This document shows, piece after piece, positions 1-12,359 of a stretch of DNA of 64,000 bases; position 1 is the first letter of the stretch; every line of letters begins with the position of its first letter. The notes beneath the pieces were generated by a model that was not told the origin of the DNA, did no database searches, and saw nothing but the letters and a program-made list of their open reading frames with translations. The position numbers were made by a program, and so were the translations under genes. This DNA is from Gracilariopsis chorda (lineage: Eukaryota; Rhodophyta; Florideophyceae; Gracilariales; Gracilariaceae), in contig NBIV01000030.1 of NCBI GenBank assembly GCA_003194525.1, positions 248,001-312,000 on the forward strand, in the 5' to 3' direction.

Positions 1-1241
1 AGTTCCTCTCTGGTACTCTCTTTGCCTTCATCATGCGCTCTCTTTCTTTGTGTGTCTTCGGTTTATACACAACTAAGATTGTATAACGCTCGCGTTCTTT
101 TCTACTTTACATTATGTAACTTTAGCATATGCGTTTGCCCAAGGGCTCTTGTATTCTCTCTATAACGCGTAGTCGAGAAAAAATGCTAGTGCCAATGAGA
201 TATGGTTCCTGTTGACCGGTTTCATTTTGGTATGATGAAATATATTCGTCATTACTCTCTCCTTTTAAGAGTTTAGTTCTTTCTCAGTTGGTACTTCTTC
301 CTGTTGTAATCGTTCTATAGCGTGCATGCAAATGTGTCGTGAGTCGGAGCTCTTCAGTTTTTCGTGACGATACCAAGGTTTGATCATCGGAATCAAATTT
401 TATGCTTGGTTAGCTGGTCGAGTTTTCCTCCCTCCCCTCCCCTTCCGGTGATGCATTGTAATATGTGAGGGTGTTCCCCAATTTTTCTTGCATCAGTTCA
501 GCTGCCAGAGTATTCTCAGACAATAGTCGTATGTTTTCATATGCAATCTTTATTGGTTTGCCTTATCTTGCCTACCTCGCTACAACTTAATGCTCCCGGG
601 AATCAACTTATTCCAATACGATGCCTGGTTTGAGAGTTATATATAAGTGTACATCCGTATTCCCTGATTTAGCATGTGTGCGGTGGTCTTAACCGAGCAT
701 CGTGGGTTCAGAAGCCTGTATGCTGCTCTTGTTCCTATTCTATTCTTATGTAGATAGTACTGCAACACACTGAAAAGAGTAGGACACCCGAAGACGTTCG
801 TTAGTTTTCTCTGTAGAGGGTAGCAATGATGTGGTATAATACCGAGAAGGGTCTCGAGAAAGCGAAAAGGACAAGTGAAAGTAACGGCAAACACGGGAGT
901 GCGACCTGTGGAAGGGAAAAGTAAATAAGGGATAATAACACGCAATGCAGATAGAAACGGTAATGCAGTATGCCTTCTGATGCTCCACGAGGTGCATGAC
1001 TACTTCTGCGCAAGGAGCTGGCTTTCAGAAGCAGTTTATTCAACAACAGGGATTCCAGAGTCAGAACCAAACACTCGGTTGTTGATTTCCTTCCCCGAAC
1101 AAGTGGGTTGGTGCCTTTCCGCCTATTTAGCGGAGGCACAAACCCACTTTAAGGTTAGACATTCTAAAGTATCTGTAAAAGTAAGAATAGACCTGGAAAC
1201 CACTACATGTGTGCTACACTTGCCATTCGTGCTCGAGTAAT
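1..1241. other. Region without a recognisable gene
   Basis: Only short open frames with no familiar motif occur here, on either strand, and none has convincing composition. The stretch leads up to the LTR-like end at 1242. The one clear structure is the inverted repeat at 1101-1149, listed separately. Confidence 0.5.
1101..1149. repeat. Imperfect ~20-bp inverted repeat (hairpin)
   Basis: The arms AAGTGGGTT (1101-1109) and AACCCACTT (1141-1149) are perfect complements. Inner segments GTGCCT and AGGCAC and CCGC/GCGG also pair, leaving a short A/T-rich loop. It lies about 90 bp before the LTR-like end of the left gypsy arm. It could be the edge of a small foldback element or a transcription terminator; nothing decides between them. 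Confidence 0.55.
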
Positions 1242-1560
1242 TGTAGTACAATGAGTACTATGCATGCTTCTAAGAATGGGGTGTTACGGAAGATTTCTAA
1301 CGGAGTACTGGTATTTTCTTACTGGTGCCACGTGGCACATTACTCTATAGGGATTGTTCCAGTGGACTGTATTTCAACTAGGTAGAATAACCTTACTTAG
1401 ATCTTTATATGGTACAGTAGATAGTCTCCATCGAATTCAGCTCGCATCACTGTATATAGTGCGCCGCTGGAAGCTCCACATCCGGGGAAGTAAACCAAGC
1501 ACCATCGAGGCTTCTTCTAGTTCGTCTGGTTCTATCTCGTCGTACTGAACTTCAGGTACA
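1242..1560 (+). repeat. LTR-like terminal sequence of the left arm
   Basis: The segment begins with TG and its first ~30 bases are repeated in inverted orientation at the outer end of the right arm (13080 downward, TGTGGTACAG). The inner limit is a guess from the TTCAGGTACA-type end, also seen in the right arm. No primer-binding site was recognised and no partner LTR is present, so LTR status is an inference. Confidence 0.35.
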
Positions 1561-2279
1561 CTATTACGTCATCTTCTCGGTGTCGTTTCTAAGCCGCCAA
1601 CACCCAGAGCGTCCCATAGCAGCGCATGTAGAGTTATCTTCCATCCAGTGAACCCACTCTCCGCTTGGTGTTTGCGGATCTCTTTTCAGGGTTCCTCTGG
1701 TCGCTGCTCCTATATTAGGGAGACCACCATCCACTGAAAACCAACTGCTAGGCCGAATATAAAAGTCCTATTTTACGGACGTTGTGCTCACCATTGGCTG
1801 TACCATAACTGGTCTTCCGACCTAAAAGATTCGTTCCTTAAGTTGTATCAAACGGAGCGTGACAGAAAAGCGCTACAATCGCATCGACTGGACCCTCCTC
1901 GTAGTGGACATCTTCCAAAACCTTATTCGAAAGTGCAAATAAATCACCCCGACCTACCCCCCCATGGATCTCCAAGAAATTACCCCGAAAACTCCCTCTC
2001 AGGCTCCTCAGGCGTCGGACTCCCAGGATGGACGCAGCATGCGCAGCGATCTTAAAGGTCCCACCGCCATTCTGGATGATTTTGAACGTCTCCTAAGGCT
2101 TTTTGGATCCAGTTTCGAACGGTTTTGAAAGCGCATAAGGAGAATACACGACCAGAGGAAAGCGAATACTCCCGCCACGTGTCAAGAGAATGCCACAAAG
2201 GAGGCTGAAAAACCCCAGAGGGGGTCACAACCACCGCCACCTCAGGAGATCTAGGCCTACGATGCGATAGAACCTGATA

Positions 2280-3664
2280 CACTTATCGAGCCTATGGCCC
2301 CACGCCTCACCCATCGGCTCTCGCAAAAGTTCGCCGAACGGATTCCTGCGCGTGTCGAGAAGCATCTTGTGTCCTGCAACCTTGCTGTAGTGGAGGAGAT
2401 TGTGATCGAAAGTGCACACCGCGCAGCAGATGCCATCTTGGGCTCGTATGCGTTCCTGGAGATTATTTCTGATGTTATCCGAGCAGAAATCTTTTCTCAA
2501 ACCACACAGCAACAACCGGTAGCCACGTTTCAAATTGCACTTTCTGTATAGGAGAGGTTCCTTCTATCAACACGTAAGGTAACGGCGAGTTGAGGAGGAC
2601 AGGATAGTTCCATACCTCGCACCGGAGAAGGGCAGGATACCGCTGCAAGGGCACGGTGAAGCCCTATGAATACGGCTATGAGCCGTTTGGACCTCACAAA
2701 TCACGGTGGAGGACAGGATACTGGTCGCGACAAACCCCACCCTCGGGGAGGAGTACAGGATACTCCGGTGGTGAACCAGGATAGTGGGGACCACGTCAGA
2801 CCCCCAGAAATCATTCAGTAAAGACGAAACCGAAAACAGAGGAACAGACAGAAGTATAAATAGAGGACACCCCGATTCGGAGATTAGTACGGGCTCCGAT
2901 TGTAAGAACAGCTCTGACTCTGAAGAAAACGAGCCTCTGTATGAGAAACGACCAAGGTTCAGGAAGATCTTTCCATTAAACGATCTATCCGCCATAGTGG
3001 TGAGTTACGAAACCTACAGGTTGAATGATGGCTCCACGTTTTACGAAACGCCGGTCGCTAAATGACGTACGAAAATTCAGCTCCGATTGGATACTCCAAT
3101 GAACAAATACCCCTTATCAGGCGAAGAACCCATCTCAGTGCTGAAATTCCTTACACGATTCCGTTGGTCGTGTAGCACCAATGGCGTGCATGAAGGTGTC
3201 GCCAAGTGGTGCTTTCAATTCTACTTTACTGAGCCGGCGCAATCGTTTGTGCAACCTCGCCTCACAGGAGAAAGCGCCATTTTGGATGATTCTGGAACGG
3301 AAGTCTTGATGACGTACACTGACGTGGTCAACTTCCACCTCAAACGCTACGCCACAGACAGCGTGATTTCCTATGCCGACGCTGACGTCACCTCCTACCA
3401 AGAGAGCACGGGAATGACCGAAACCCATTTTTACCAAAAACTTTGGAGCAAGGCCTAAAGGTGCGGAAACGTGTACTCCGAACGGCGGTTAAAGTTGCTG
3501 TTCGTCGATGGACTCCTCCCTTCGATACGTGCAAGGGTGCGCAACCATTTGACCACACATCCTCGGACCACCTATACGGAGTAAGCATGCTTCGCGAAAT
3601 CCTACGAGGACACCCACCAACCCTCCACCTGAAGAAATTGCATGGCTACGACGTTTACGTCTGA
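2280..3664 (+). pseudogene. Broken gag of the left gypsy arm
   Basis: Fragments in several frames together read as a Gag-like protein: an N-terminal segment around 2294-2551, an acidic Ser/Glu-rich linker at 2784-3065, and a capsid-like core at 3087-3458. The core resembles the Gag at 53018-54364 in segment order (YPLSGEEP..VLKFLTRF against QYFTGEDPILVLDFLARY, then a shared LKRYATDS/LLRSYATNT region). Stops and frame changes show it is not functional. The inverted copy at 10658-12359 is better preserved in its N-terminal part. Confidence 0.6.
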
Positions 3665-4258
3665 CACCAGCACCTCAGGAGATGCGGTCTATCTAACGAT
3701 CGAACAGGAGCAGGACGCCCGTGCTCTCAGTTTTGCGTCACCCGAAGTAGCACTGTTTAGTTCACGGACACCGTCGTCACCCACCTCATAGACCTCAGTG
3801 GGATCCATTACGAACGTCCGCTTTGCAAATCCTCGAAGTTACCCACCATCTCATAGAATTAATTTGTCCAGAAAACCAGAGCACTGCACCAATCTCACCA
3901 TGTAATGATGCCACCATCCTTCAGGAGGGGTATTAACTTCCAGGCTGTGGAAGACACGTATTCGGAGATTGATAGTTATCATACCACTTATAGCCATTTC
4001 CACTCCCCTAAAGGTCGTTATGAATACCACAACGCATTGGGGAAAGCCACTGATCCAGTCCGGGAACCATCTACGCTGGGACTGGCTGCCCCGGCTGCAG
4101 CTTCCCTGACCTTGCAAAGAAACGCTGCGACCCTGGTTGCACTGCTGCAACCTAAGGCAGCGCCTGGATCTCCGATACTCTCTACTCAGGCAAACCATTA
4201 GGAACGCTTGTAGAGGCTCCGCGTTGCTGCTCTCCGTAGAGCTTCAGTCCAACGAAAG

Positions 4259-5290
4259 ATGCCTCTAGGAAAGGGGGGTCCCGTGTGCCAAGTTGCAATA
4301 AAACTGGTGGATCCCCCACGCCAAAATGCATTTTCAGGGGACCCATGCACTATCTTCAAGGAATCAGTATATCTGCTTCGACGAGAGAACTATAAAATAC
4401 TTATCTCCTTAGAACGCTTCCTTTTCGCATCAACCACCGCCCGCGCCATCTTGGATATAGGCGCCAGTCCAAACCTGGCACATGTCGACATGATCTTCAA
4501 GTCGGCTCTGAAGTCCTTAAGGACGGACAAACTGCCAACGGTGGGCGATGCCTCGCAGCGAACGTTAAACCTCCTCGGGGCTCTTCCTTTATATCTCCGT
4601 GTCTGATCCTTGAAGTTAAGAATGTGGTTCGTGATGGCGACAAACTTGGCCGCACGCTGCATACTGGGGACTGCTTTTGTGGACCGGTATGTGCGTGCCA
4701 TATACCCACGCCCGCAGAAGGTGATATTTCATCATGCCACCCCTGTAGGTATCGTGTCCGAATCTCTGGGATCCGACGGAAATGCGCGTCAAGTGTGTTC
4801 AATTCTTAAGGAGACGCATTCGAACAAACTCCATGTCGTGAAAAGTGCTCAGATACCCGTGAGGAGCCAGGCCGAAGTCTGAGTGCAATCATCCACCTCA
4901 GGCTTGTCCTTCGTGCAGGGCAGCCCTCACCCTATTACAAGGCAATACTCCATGATGGCGGATGGTGTTATGGAAATAGTGCCAACCATTACCGTCAGGA
5001 TTGTCCTTGCCAACCTTAAGGAGTCTTCTTGAAGGCTCCACAAGGGCTCCGTAGTGGAGATAGCTCTGCCCGCTCCTATAGGATTGGCTTAGATCCTGCC
5101 AAACGAACACCTCGCCGTACAGGACGCTTTCACTGTAAGGGAGACTGATTCTTCACGGTCGCCTCCTAACGAGACACCCCCTGCCCCGTGGCAAGAGAAG
5201 CTCCAAATTGGCGAGGAGTTCATAAAGTATTGCCAAAAGATAATAGAAATGTTATCCGCCTTTGAGGGTATGTGGTGTGGCCATTTGGGT
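4259..5290 (+). pseudogene. Broken aspartic protease region of the left gypsy arm
   Basis: The 4259-4606 frame includes ARAILDIGASPNLAHV, a retropepsin-type active-site segment in which the usual D-T/S-G-A is changed to D-I-G-A. Frame changes near 4606 and 4882 break the rest, which runs toward the protease-RT linker (FEGMWCG near 5260). The spacing from gag fits Ty3/gypsy order. Homology to the opposite arm ends at about 5290, before any RT motif. Confidence 0.6.
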
Positions 5291-5308
5291 CATCCGCAGT
5301 ATAGTGTT

Positions 5309-5800
5309 TTAAACTCTAGGATATGGTCGTGTTGAACCCCTCCGCTTGGCCATTATTGTAGGGAAGATAGGCGCAGGTAAACAGCTGCTCCATCCCCAGA
5401 GTTCCTGAGATGGCGCCGAAGAGTTTCGAGGTGAATTGGGGAACATCATCTGTGAGGAAGTATGGGGATATCCCGTACGGGTAGACCCACTTCTCCAGAA
5501 AGGGGTCGGCAATAACTCCCCAAACGTGGTGTTCCTCAGAGAAATGGCGCGGGGGAGCTTCAACACCCGGTCGGTGATAACCCGAATATAACGGTACCTT
5601 CGCTCCGACTTTGGTAGAGGGCCCAATATACCCATGGCCACAAAGTCCGAAAGAGCTGAAAGTGGAAACAAGGGTAAAGGAGTGCTATGCTTCTTTATGG
5701 TACCCCTAGTGGTGGCGGGTGAATGGCAGTCCGCAACTGTTTGGAAAGCATCGTTGGCCATGTGTGGCCAATAGAGCTCTCTCGTCATGGTGAAATACAT
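5309..5800 (-). pseudogene. Gypsy integrase fragment
   Basis: The frame starts with ELYWPHMANDA and passes a zinc-site remnant (ADCHSPATTRG, one Cys apparently lost). It continues to the catalytic-core start (VAMGILGPLPKSERRYRYIRVITDR), where the usual first catalytic Asp before ILGP is replaced by Gly. The D35E remainder is scrambled by frame changes. Order and spacing relative to RNase H support integrase of the second gypsy element; the lost residues show it is dead. Confidence 0.65.
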
Positions 5801-6226
5801 GCAGGAGCGGCCGGATTGTCCTGTGAGGCGCGGATATTGCGAAAGGTACAGAATTCTAGCCTACAGGCTGGCCGTGACCCCCTTTTGGAGTGCAACATCG
5901 AAGAGTGCGCTGCGCACCAACACGTCATTCCGGTCTATACCAAAGAGGGATGTGGTGTGTCCAACAGTGGCAAGGCTATTCTTACAGAAAGGGTCCGTGC
6001 TCTGCTCCATCCGGATCTACTCCATATTTATGGGAAGTACTTCCTTCTCCACTTCAACAAGGGCCATCACCTCAGGGGTTATTAAATTCCACACATTCTC
6101 CGGCAGGTTTGCTTCCTTCTTCCGTGCCACATAGAATGAGGCACGGAACGGTGTCCTCCAAGGGGGTTATATCTTCTCCATCGGTTTAAATACGCAATAG
6201 AGCGTTCGCTGCCTGTTGTTTCACGC

Positions 6227-6691
6227 CTAGGCTGTGGACGATATCAAACTCCTACTCCAGCAGACGCAACGTTCTAGGCGTCCGAAGGCATCCGTTAAGG
6301 ACAATATCCACCTCAGTGGAGCATTATCAGTACTCAAGGTGAAGCGAGTACCCTCCAAGTAGAGGCGCAGTAGTAGTGCTGTCCACAGGATAGCAAGACA
6401 TTCCCGTTCGGAGATGGAGTAGTTCCGCTCCGCCTGGGAGAGGCTACGACACCAGCAAGCTATTGGCTGCAGTCCACCATCCGGTTGTTCTTGTAGGAGA
6501 ACACAACCCAGCTTGTACTTACAGATGTCCATATGCAGAACCATGCGTACATGTTGCTTCGATAGAACAATATCGGAAGTGCAATCACCTTCATCTTCAG
6601 GATTTCGAAAGCTTCTTAATCTTCGTCGGTCATGTTGCTAATCTGTAGTTCTTTTTTCTTTCTCCAAAAGGCGGTTCAATGGGGCCACTAC
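6227..6691 (-). pseudogene. Gypsy RNase H fragment
   Basis: The minus-strand segment contains the RT-to-RNase H connection (APLNRLLEK, about 6685-6655). A typical RNase H-like domain follows, with GCVLLQ, RSLSQAERNYSISERECLA and TLSTDNAPLRW. The expected Asp/Ser start of the domain is changed to MDICK. It continues the RT frame at 7570 once the solo LTR at 6692-7564 is removed. Confidence 0.7.
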
Positions 6692-7564
6692 TGTAGGGCA
6701 AAACCCGGCGGCGGGAAGGGCATCTCAAGGCATTCGGATCTTTTTCCTTAGAAGAAGTAAAAGCTACTGAACAGAGCCCTCTGTTACACCCAAAGGTGGG
6801 GCGTAACTCCCAGGAGGATTCAGTAATAACCTAAACAGGTTGTGGGTCGGGATTGAATCCAGTACCGGATTCGGTGTAACCAGTGTAAAGATCTGAAAGC
6901 GGAAAAAGCAACCATCAAAACGTAGAAGAGGTTCGTGCACATGCAGGCCACACACCCGAAGAAACCAGGGGAAAATACGAAGAAATAACCCTATACAGGG
7001 CCGGAAACCTGTCTTCGAAGGGAAACACAAACAATAATAACAATACAGTTAGAATTCCCACGGGCAGTGTGTTACAGATAACAAGAGCGTTCCCAGGGAG
7101 ATAACTAAGTGGAAATCACTCGTGGATACTCTACACGAGGACTCGTAACCCGAAGAAGGTAATTGTAGTAAGAGCCACACCTGGTTGAGTTTACTTTGGA
7201 CTGGCGACCGCGAGGTCACTCGTCCCTAAGTAGGCTTCACTAAAATTATCTAAACTATTTAAGTAAGTTAGTGCACACCTTCTGAGGGCCTTTCACGTAG
7301 AGATCTCAATGTCCGGGCCAAAGTAAAAACTAAGAAAGTAAAAGATTTCCGAAATCGGACCCAAAACTTCCCACGTATACCAGGCATTACACGCATACAG
7401 GGCTATTCATAACCTAGCCATCGGAGAGCCATCATATTGCAGGGGCCATCCTGACACACCCCTCTCTAAGAAAAACTCATATAGTGAGCAGCATCAACCC
7501 AAGGGGTATCAGCCTCATATGAAGAGGATCTTCACCCAGTCCGTCAGAAAGGCGTTGCTCCACA
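6692..7564 (-). mobile_element. Solo LTR of the chromodomain Ty3/gypsy family
   Basis: The 873-bp segment begins TG (TGTAGGGCAAAACC) and ends CA (GCTCCACA) on the plus strand. It is the same repeat as the LTRs at 43325-44217 and 60228-61069. Flanks are ACTAC (6687-6691) and GCTAT (7565-7569), a 5-bp target duplication differing by two transitions. Taking out the LTR and one flank rejoins the RT-RNase H frame as IAAPLN, the usual gypsy sequence. By comparison with 43325-44217 its sense strand is minus. No internal sequence remains, so it arose by LTR-LTR recombination. Confidence 0.75.
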
Positions 7565-7569
7565 GCTAT

Positions 7570-8421
7570 TCAGGAGACACTAGGGACCAACCTGCGGAAG
7601 ACGTTGCACAAACCTAGGAAGGAACGTAGTTCCGTCTGGTACGTGGGTGGTCTCGCTTCTTTGATGGAGTCTTGAGTCTTGCTTGATACCTGTAGGCAAC
7701 TGGGGAGCACAACGTGTCCAGGGTAATCTACAGAGGACTTGAAGAAGAAGCACTTCTCTAGCTTCAGGGTTAGGCCAGCATCCTTCAGCAGTCGGAGGAC
7801 GTGTACCACATGCGTTAAGTGCTCTCCCAAGGTGCGCCAGTAGATAATGACGTCGTCAATGTATACCAGGGCGTACTGCCACTTTACCTTTGACAGGATT
7901 ATGTCAACTGCCCGCTGGAATGTGGTGGGGGCATTTCTCAATTTGGAAGGCATCCTTAGGAATATGAATATGCTACAGTGAATGATGAACTTTGTCTTGT
8001 CCTTATCGGCTTTGTCCATATCGATTTGCCAGTATCAACTATTGAACTCCAGAGTAGAGAATACCCACGCATCGTTAAAGGAGTCGATACATTCATCCAT
8101 GCGGGGTATCGGGTAGGAATCCCGTACGGTTATCTCCTTCAGGCACCTTAAATCGATACAACACCTCAGAGATCCATCTTTCTTCTTGGCAAAGACCACG
8201 GGAGAGGCCCATTTGGAGGTAGAAGGCTCAATCACGCCCTTTTGCAACATCCTTTGGATCTCCTCACGCTCGAAATCGCGTGCATGGTGTCTGGCTTTTC
8301 TTGGAAGAAGATGTACCGGTTTTTCCTGAGGTTTTAACTGGATTCGAGTTAGGAACAGGGGTGCAGTGGTGGAATTGGTTGGAAGTCGATGGTGATGATC
8401 CGAGTTAGAAGTTTGGAACAT
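7570..8421 (-). pseudogene. Gypsy reverse transcriptase with one nonsense codon
   Basis: The frame covers RT motifs in order: the linker, GVIEPSTSKWASPVVFAKKKDGSLR, IPRMDECIDSF, then NAPTTFQRAVD, ALVYIDDVI (catalytic YIDD near 7850-7870), and the thumb/connection LRSFLGLCNVFRRLVP. Two open parts, 8421-8035 and 8034-7570, lie in the same frame. They are separated by a single TGA where the family has a Gly before YWQI, so GGA>TGA is the simplest reading. The frame is cut by the solo LTR just after 7570. Confidence 0.75.
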
Positions 8422-9028
8422 CCATCGGGGTTTATATAGGGTTTCTGGTCTAGTTCTATCAGTGCCACTAGTCGATGAGAATTTGTCCGAGTTAAACGGT
8501 ATGATGCTTGGTGTTCATGCTGGCCTCTGTACCCGACTTGTGTACCGGGTTCAGTGCCAGATCTAGTCGTTTGGCGACTTGGCAAGTTCCATCAATGCTG
8601 GTGTCTTGTCATCAGACAAGGTGTTGATGATCTGGCATGGACCCAGGGTGCCCGGGATGACATGGCATAACTCCCTCGGCAATCTTTCATGACCGTTCGA
8701 TCCCTGCTGTACCGTGTGAAGTGTCTGTAAACGTTGTGAGTAGTAGGCAACGTGTAGCTTAAAGCAAATATGTCCACGTGGTCAACCAAGACTTCTTTGA
8801 CATGAACATCTTTTCATGTCATATTGACAGCGTGTCACGAAGAAGTCAACTCGGCTTTGAATCCAATTTGGCATGGCAAATGGGTAACCGATTTCTTCAG
8901 GAGATCGAGTAGAATACAAATAGCTGGTTTGTGCACGTTACAACTGATGCTAAAGCCAAATATATTCGAAGAAAGATAAATAATAACTACTTTAAACAAT
9001 TTGGTGCTTGGTCAAGTTCACTTGTCCC

Positions 9029-10107
9029 AAACGGCCACACCACATACCCTCAAAGGCGGATAACATTTCTATTATCCTTTGGCAATACTTTATGAACTCC
9101 TCGCCAATTTGGAGCTTCTCTTGCCATGGGGCAGGGGGTGTCTCGTTAGGAGGCGAGGGTGAAGAATCAGGCTCCCTTACAGTGACAGTGTCCTGTACGG
9201 CGAGGTGTTCGTTTGGCAGGATCTGATCCCATCCTGTAGGAGCGAGCAGAGCTATCTCCACTACGGAGCACTTGTGGAGCCTGCAAGAAGACTCATTAAG
9301 GTTGGCAACGACAAACCTGAAGGGAATGGTTGGCACTATTTCCATGAGACCATTCGCCATCATGGAGTATTGCCTTGTAGTAGGGTGACGGCTTCCCTGC
9401 AAGAAGGACAAGCCTGAGGTGGATGATTGCACCCAGACTTCGGCCTGGCTCCTCAAGGGTATCAGAGCACTTTTCACGACATGGAGTTTGTTTGACTGCG
9501 TCTTCTTAGGAATTCTACACACTTGACGCGCATTTTGCGTCGGATCCCAGAGATTTGGAAACGATACTTACAGGGGTGGCATTATGAAATATCACCTCCG
9601 GCGGGCGTGGGTAGATGGCGCACACATACCGGTCCACAAAAGAAGCCCCCAGTGTGCAGCATGCGGCCAAGTTTGTCGCCACCAGGAACCACATTCTTAA
9701 CTTTAAGGATCCGACAAGGAGATATAAAGGAAGAGCCCCGAGGATGTTTACCGTTCGCCGCGAAGCATAGCGCACCGTTGGCAGTTTGTCCGTCCTTAAG
9801 GACTTCAGAGCCGACTTGAAGATCATGTCGACATGTGCCAGGTTTGGACTGGCGCCTATATCCAAGATGGCGCGGGCGGTGGTTGATGCGAAAAAGAAGC
9901 TTTCTAAGGAGATAAATACTTTATAGGTCTCTCGTCGGAGCAGATATACTGATTCCTTGAAGGTAGTGCATGGGTCCCCTGAAAATGCATTTTGGCGTCG
10001 GGGGTCCATTGGTTCCATTGCAACTTGGCACAAGGGCTCCGCCCCTTTCCTAAAGGCAACTTTCGTTGGGCTAACGCTCTATGGAGAGGAGCCAAGTGGA
10101 GCCTCAA
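9029..10107 (-). pseudogene. Protease region of the right gypsy arm
   Basis: The minus-strand frames 10033-9515 and 9522-8992 together give a retropepsin-like domain with the ARAILDIGASPNLAHV segment (Thr of the D-T-G-A motif changed to Ile). A conserved C-terminal part (YSMMANGLMEIVPTIP..FVVANLNES) follows, then the linker with FEGMWCGRLGQVNLTKHQIV. The same order, including the MW-D/C-G-LGEIN/VNLTEH linker, is seen in the element at 50.6-53 kb. A frameshift near 9520 splits the domain. Confidence 0.6.
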
Positions 10108-10657
10108 CGTGCTATCCTGATCGTTTTCCTAAGTAGACAGTGTCGGAGTTCCAGGCGCTGCGTTCGGTTCCAGCGTTGCAGCCGGGGTCGCAGCGTTCCC
10201 TTGCAATGTGAGAGAAGCTGCAGCTGGGGTAGCCGATCCTTGCGTAGAGGGTTCTGGGACTGGTTGAGTGGCTTTCTCCAATGGGTTGCAGTATTCATAA
10301 CGTCCTTGAGGGGAGCGGAAATTGCCATAAGCGGTATGATAACTATCAATCTCCTAATAGGTGTCTTCTACTGCCTGGAAATTATTACCCCTCTCCTGAA
10401 GAATGGCGGCCATCATTGCCAGGGTGAGATTGGGGCATTGCACCGGTTCTCAGGACAAACAAATCCTATGAGATTGTGGGTAACTTCGAGGATTTGCAAA
10501 GCGGACGTTCGTAAGGGATCCTGCTGAGGTCTATAAGGTGGGTGACGACGGTGTCCGTGAACTAAACAGTGCTACTTCGGGTGACGCAAAACTGAGAGCA
10601 CGGGCGTCCTGCTCCTGTTCGATCGTTAGATAGACCGCATCTCCTGAGGTGCTGGTG

Positions 10658-12359
10658 TCAGACGTAAAGGCCGTAGCCATGAAATTCCTTCAGGTGGAGG
10701 GTTGGTGGGTGTCCTCGTAGGATTTCGCGAAGCACGCTTACTCCGTATAGGTGGGCCGAAGATGTGTGGTCAAATGGTTGCGCACCATTGCACGTATCGA
10801 AGAGAGTAGTCCATCGACGAACAGCAACTCTAACCGCCGTTCGGAGTACACTTTTCCACACCTCTAGGCCTTGCTCCAAAGTTTTTGGGAAAAATGCGTT
10901 TCGGTCATTCCCGTGCTCTCTTGGCAGGAGGTGACGTCAGCGTCGGCATAGGCAATCACGCTGTCTGTTGCGTAGCGTTTGAGGTGGAAGTTGACCACGT
11001 CAGTGTACGTCATCAAGACTTCCGATCCAGAATCATCCAAAATGGCGCTTTCTCCTGTGAGGCGAGGTTGCACAAACGATTGCGCCGGCTCAGTAAAGTA
11101 GAAGTGAAAGCACCACTTGGCGACACTTTCATGCACGCCATTGGTGCTACACGACCAACGGAAGCGTGTAAGGAATTTCAGCACTGAGATGTGTTCTTCG
11201 CCTGATAAGGGGTATTTGTTCATTGGAGTATCCAATCAGAGCTGAATCTTCGTACGTCATTTAGCGAACGGCGTTTCGTAAAACGTGGAGCCATCGTTCA
11301 ACCTGTAGGTTTCGTAACTCACCACTAGGGCGGATAGATCGTTTAATGGAAAGATCTTCCTGACCCTTGGTCGTTTCTCATACAGAGGCTCTTTTTCTTC
11401 AGAGTCAGAGCTGTTCTCAGAATCGGAGCCCGTACTAATCTCCGAATCGGGGTGTCCTCTATTTATACTTCTGTCTGTCCCTCTGTTTTTGGTGTCGTCT
11501 TTACTGAATGATTTCTGGGGGTCTGACGTGGTCCCCACTATCCTGATTCCCCACCGGAGTATCCTGTACTCCTCCACGAGGGTGAGGTTTGTGGCGACCG
11601 GTATCCTGTCCTCCACCGTGAGTTGTGAGGTCCAAACGGCTCATAGCCGTATTCCTAGGGCTTCACCGTGTCCTTGCGGCGGTATCCTGCCCTTCTCCGG
11701 CGCGGGGCATGGAACTATCCTGTCCTCCTCAGCCCGGCGTTGCATTACGTGTTGATAGAAGGAACCTCTCTTTTACAGAGAGTGCAATTTGAAACGCGGC
11801 TACCGATTGTTGTTGCATGGTTTGAGAGGGAGTATCTGCTTGGATAACATCAGAAATAACTTCCAGGAACATATCCGAGTCTAAGATGGCCTCTACCCCA
11901 CTGTGCGCACTTTCGATCGCATTCTACTCCACTAGGGCGTGGTAGTGGGACCCAAGATGCTTTTTGACACCCTGCAGGAATCCGTTCGGCGAATTCCTGC
12001 AAGAGCCGATCGGTGAGGCGTAAAGCCATAGACTCGATAAGTGTATCGGGTTCTATCGCAACCTGGGCCTGGATCTTCTGAGGCGGCGGCGGTTGTGACG
12101 CCGTCTGGGGTTCTTCAACTTTCACTGCGGCTTTCTCCTGAGGTGTGGGGGGGGTATCCGCTGTCCTCGGATTGTGTAGTGTTCTTAGGCGTTCTGGGAA
12201 GCTTTCTAAACTTGAGCCAGAATTCCGTAGGAGACTTTCAGGATCATCCACCATGGCGGTGGGACCTTGAAGGGCGTTGCACGTGCTGCCTCCACCTCGG
12301 AAGCCCGGCGCCTGAGAAGCCTGAGAGGGGCTTTCCGGGGTAGGTTCCTGGGGGTACAT
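10658..12359 (-). pseudogene. Broken gag of the right gypsy arm
   Basis: The minus-strand pieces are 12359-11850 (Pro/Glu-rich N-terminus with LTDRLLQEFAERIPAG), 11616-11257 (acidic SGSDSENSSDSEEKEP linker) and 11235-10864 (capsid-like core). A tail at 10879-10658 completes the order seen in the left arm at 2294-3664. Frame changes between pieces prevent translation as one protein. No zinc knuckle was found, unlike the Gag at 53-54 kb. Confidence 0.6.

Larger units (their letters stand above)
1242..5290 (+). mobile_element. Left arm: LTR-gag-protease part of a decayed Ty3/gypsy-like element
   Basis: The plus strand carries, in order, an LTR-like end starting TGTAGTACA, remnants of a Gag coding region (about 2280-3664) and a retropepsin-like region (about 4259-5290). 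All are broken by stops and frameshifts. The same unit occurs in reverse complement at 9029-13080, starting and ending at equivalent points. No RT, integrase or second LTR follows in this orientation; homology stops abruptly near 5290. The Gag core is distantly related to the better preserved Gag at 53018-54364. Confidence 0.7.
5291..9028 (-). mobile_element. Decayed pol fragment of a second Ty3/gypsy element
   Basis: Reading the minus strand downward gives RT (8421-7570), RNase H (6691-6227) and integrase (5800-5309), the Ty3/gypsy order. RT carries its own linker (LKPQEKPVHLLPR), so it is not simply the continuation of the right arm, which already has an equivalent linker. The fragment is enclosed by the two inverted gag-protease arms and is interrupted by a solo LTR at 6692-7564. 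LTRs of this element were not found. From 8430 to 9028 the minus strand has only weak open frames. Confidence 0.65.
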
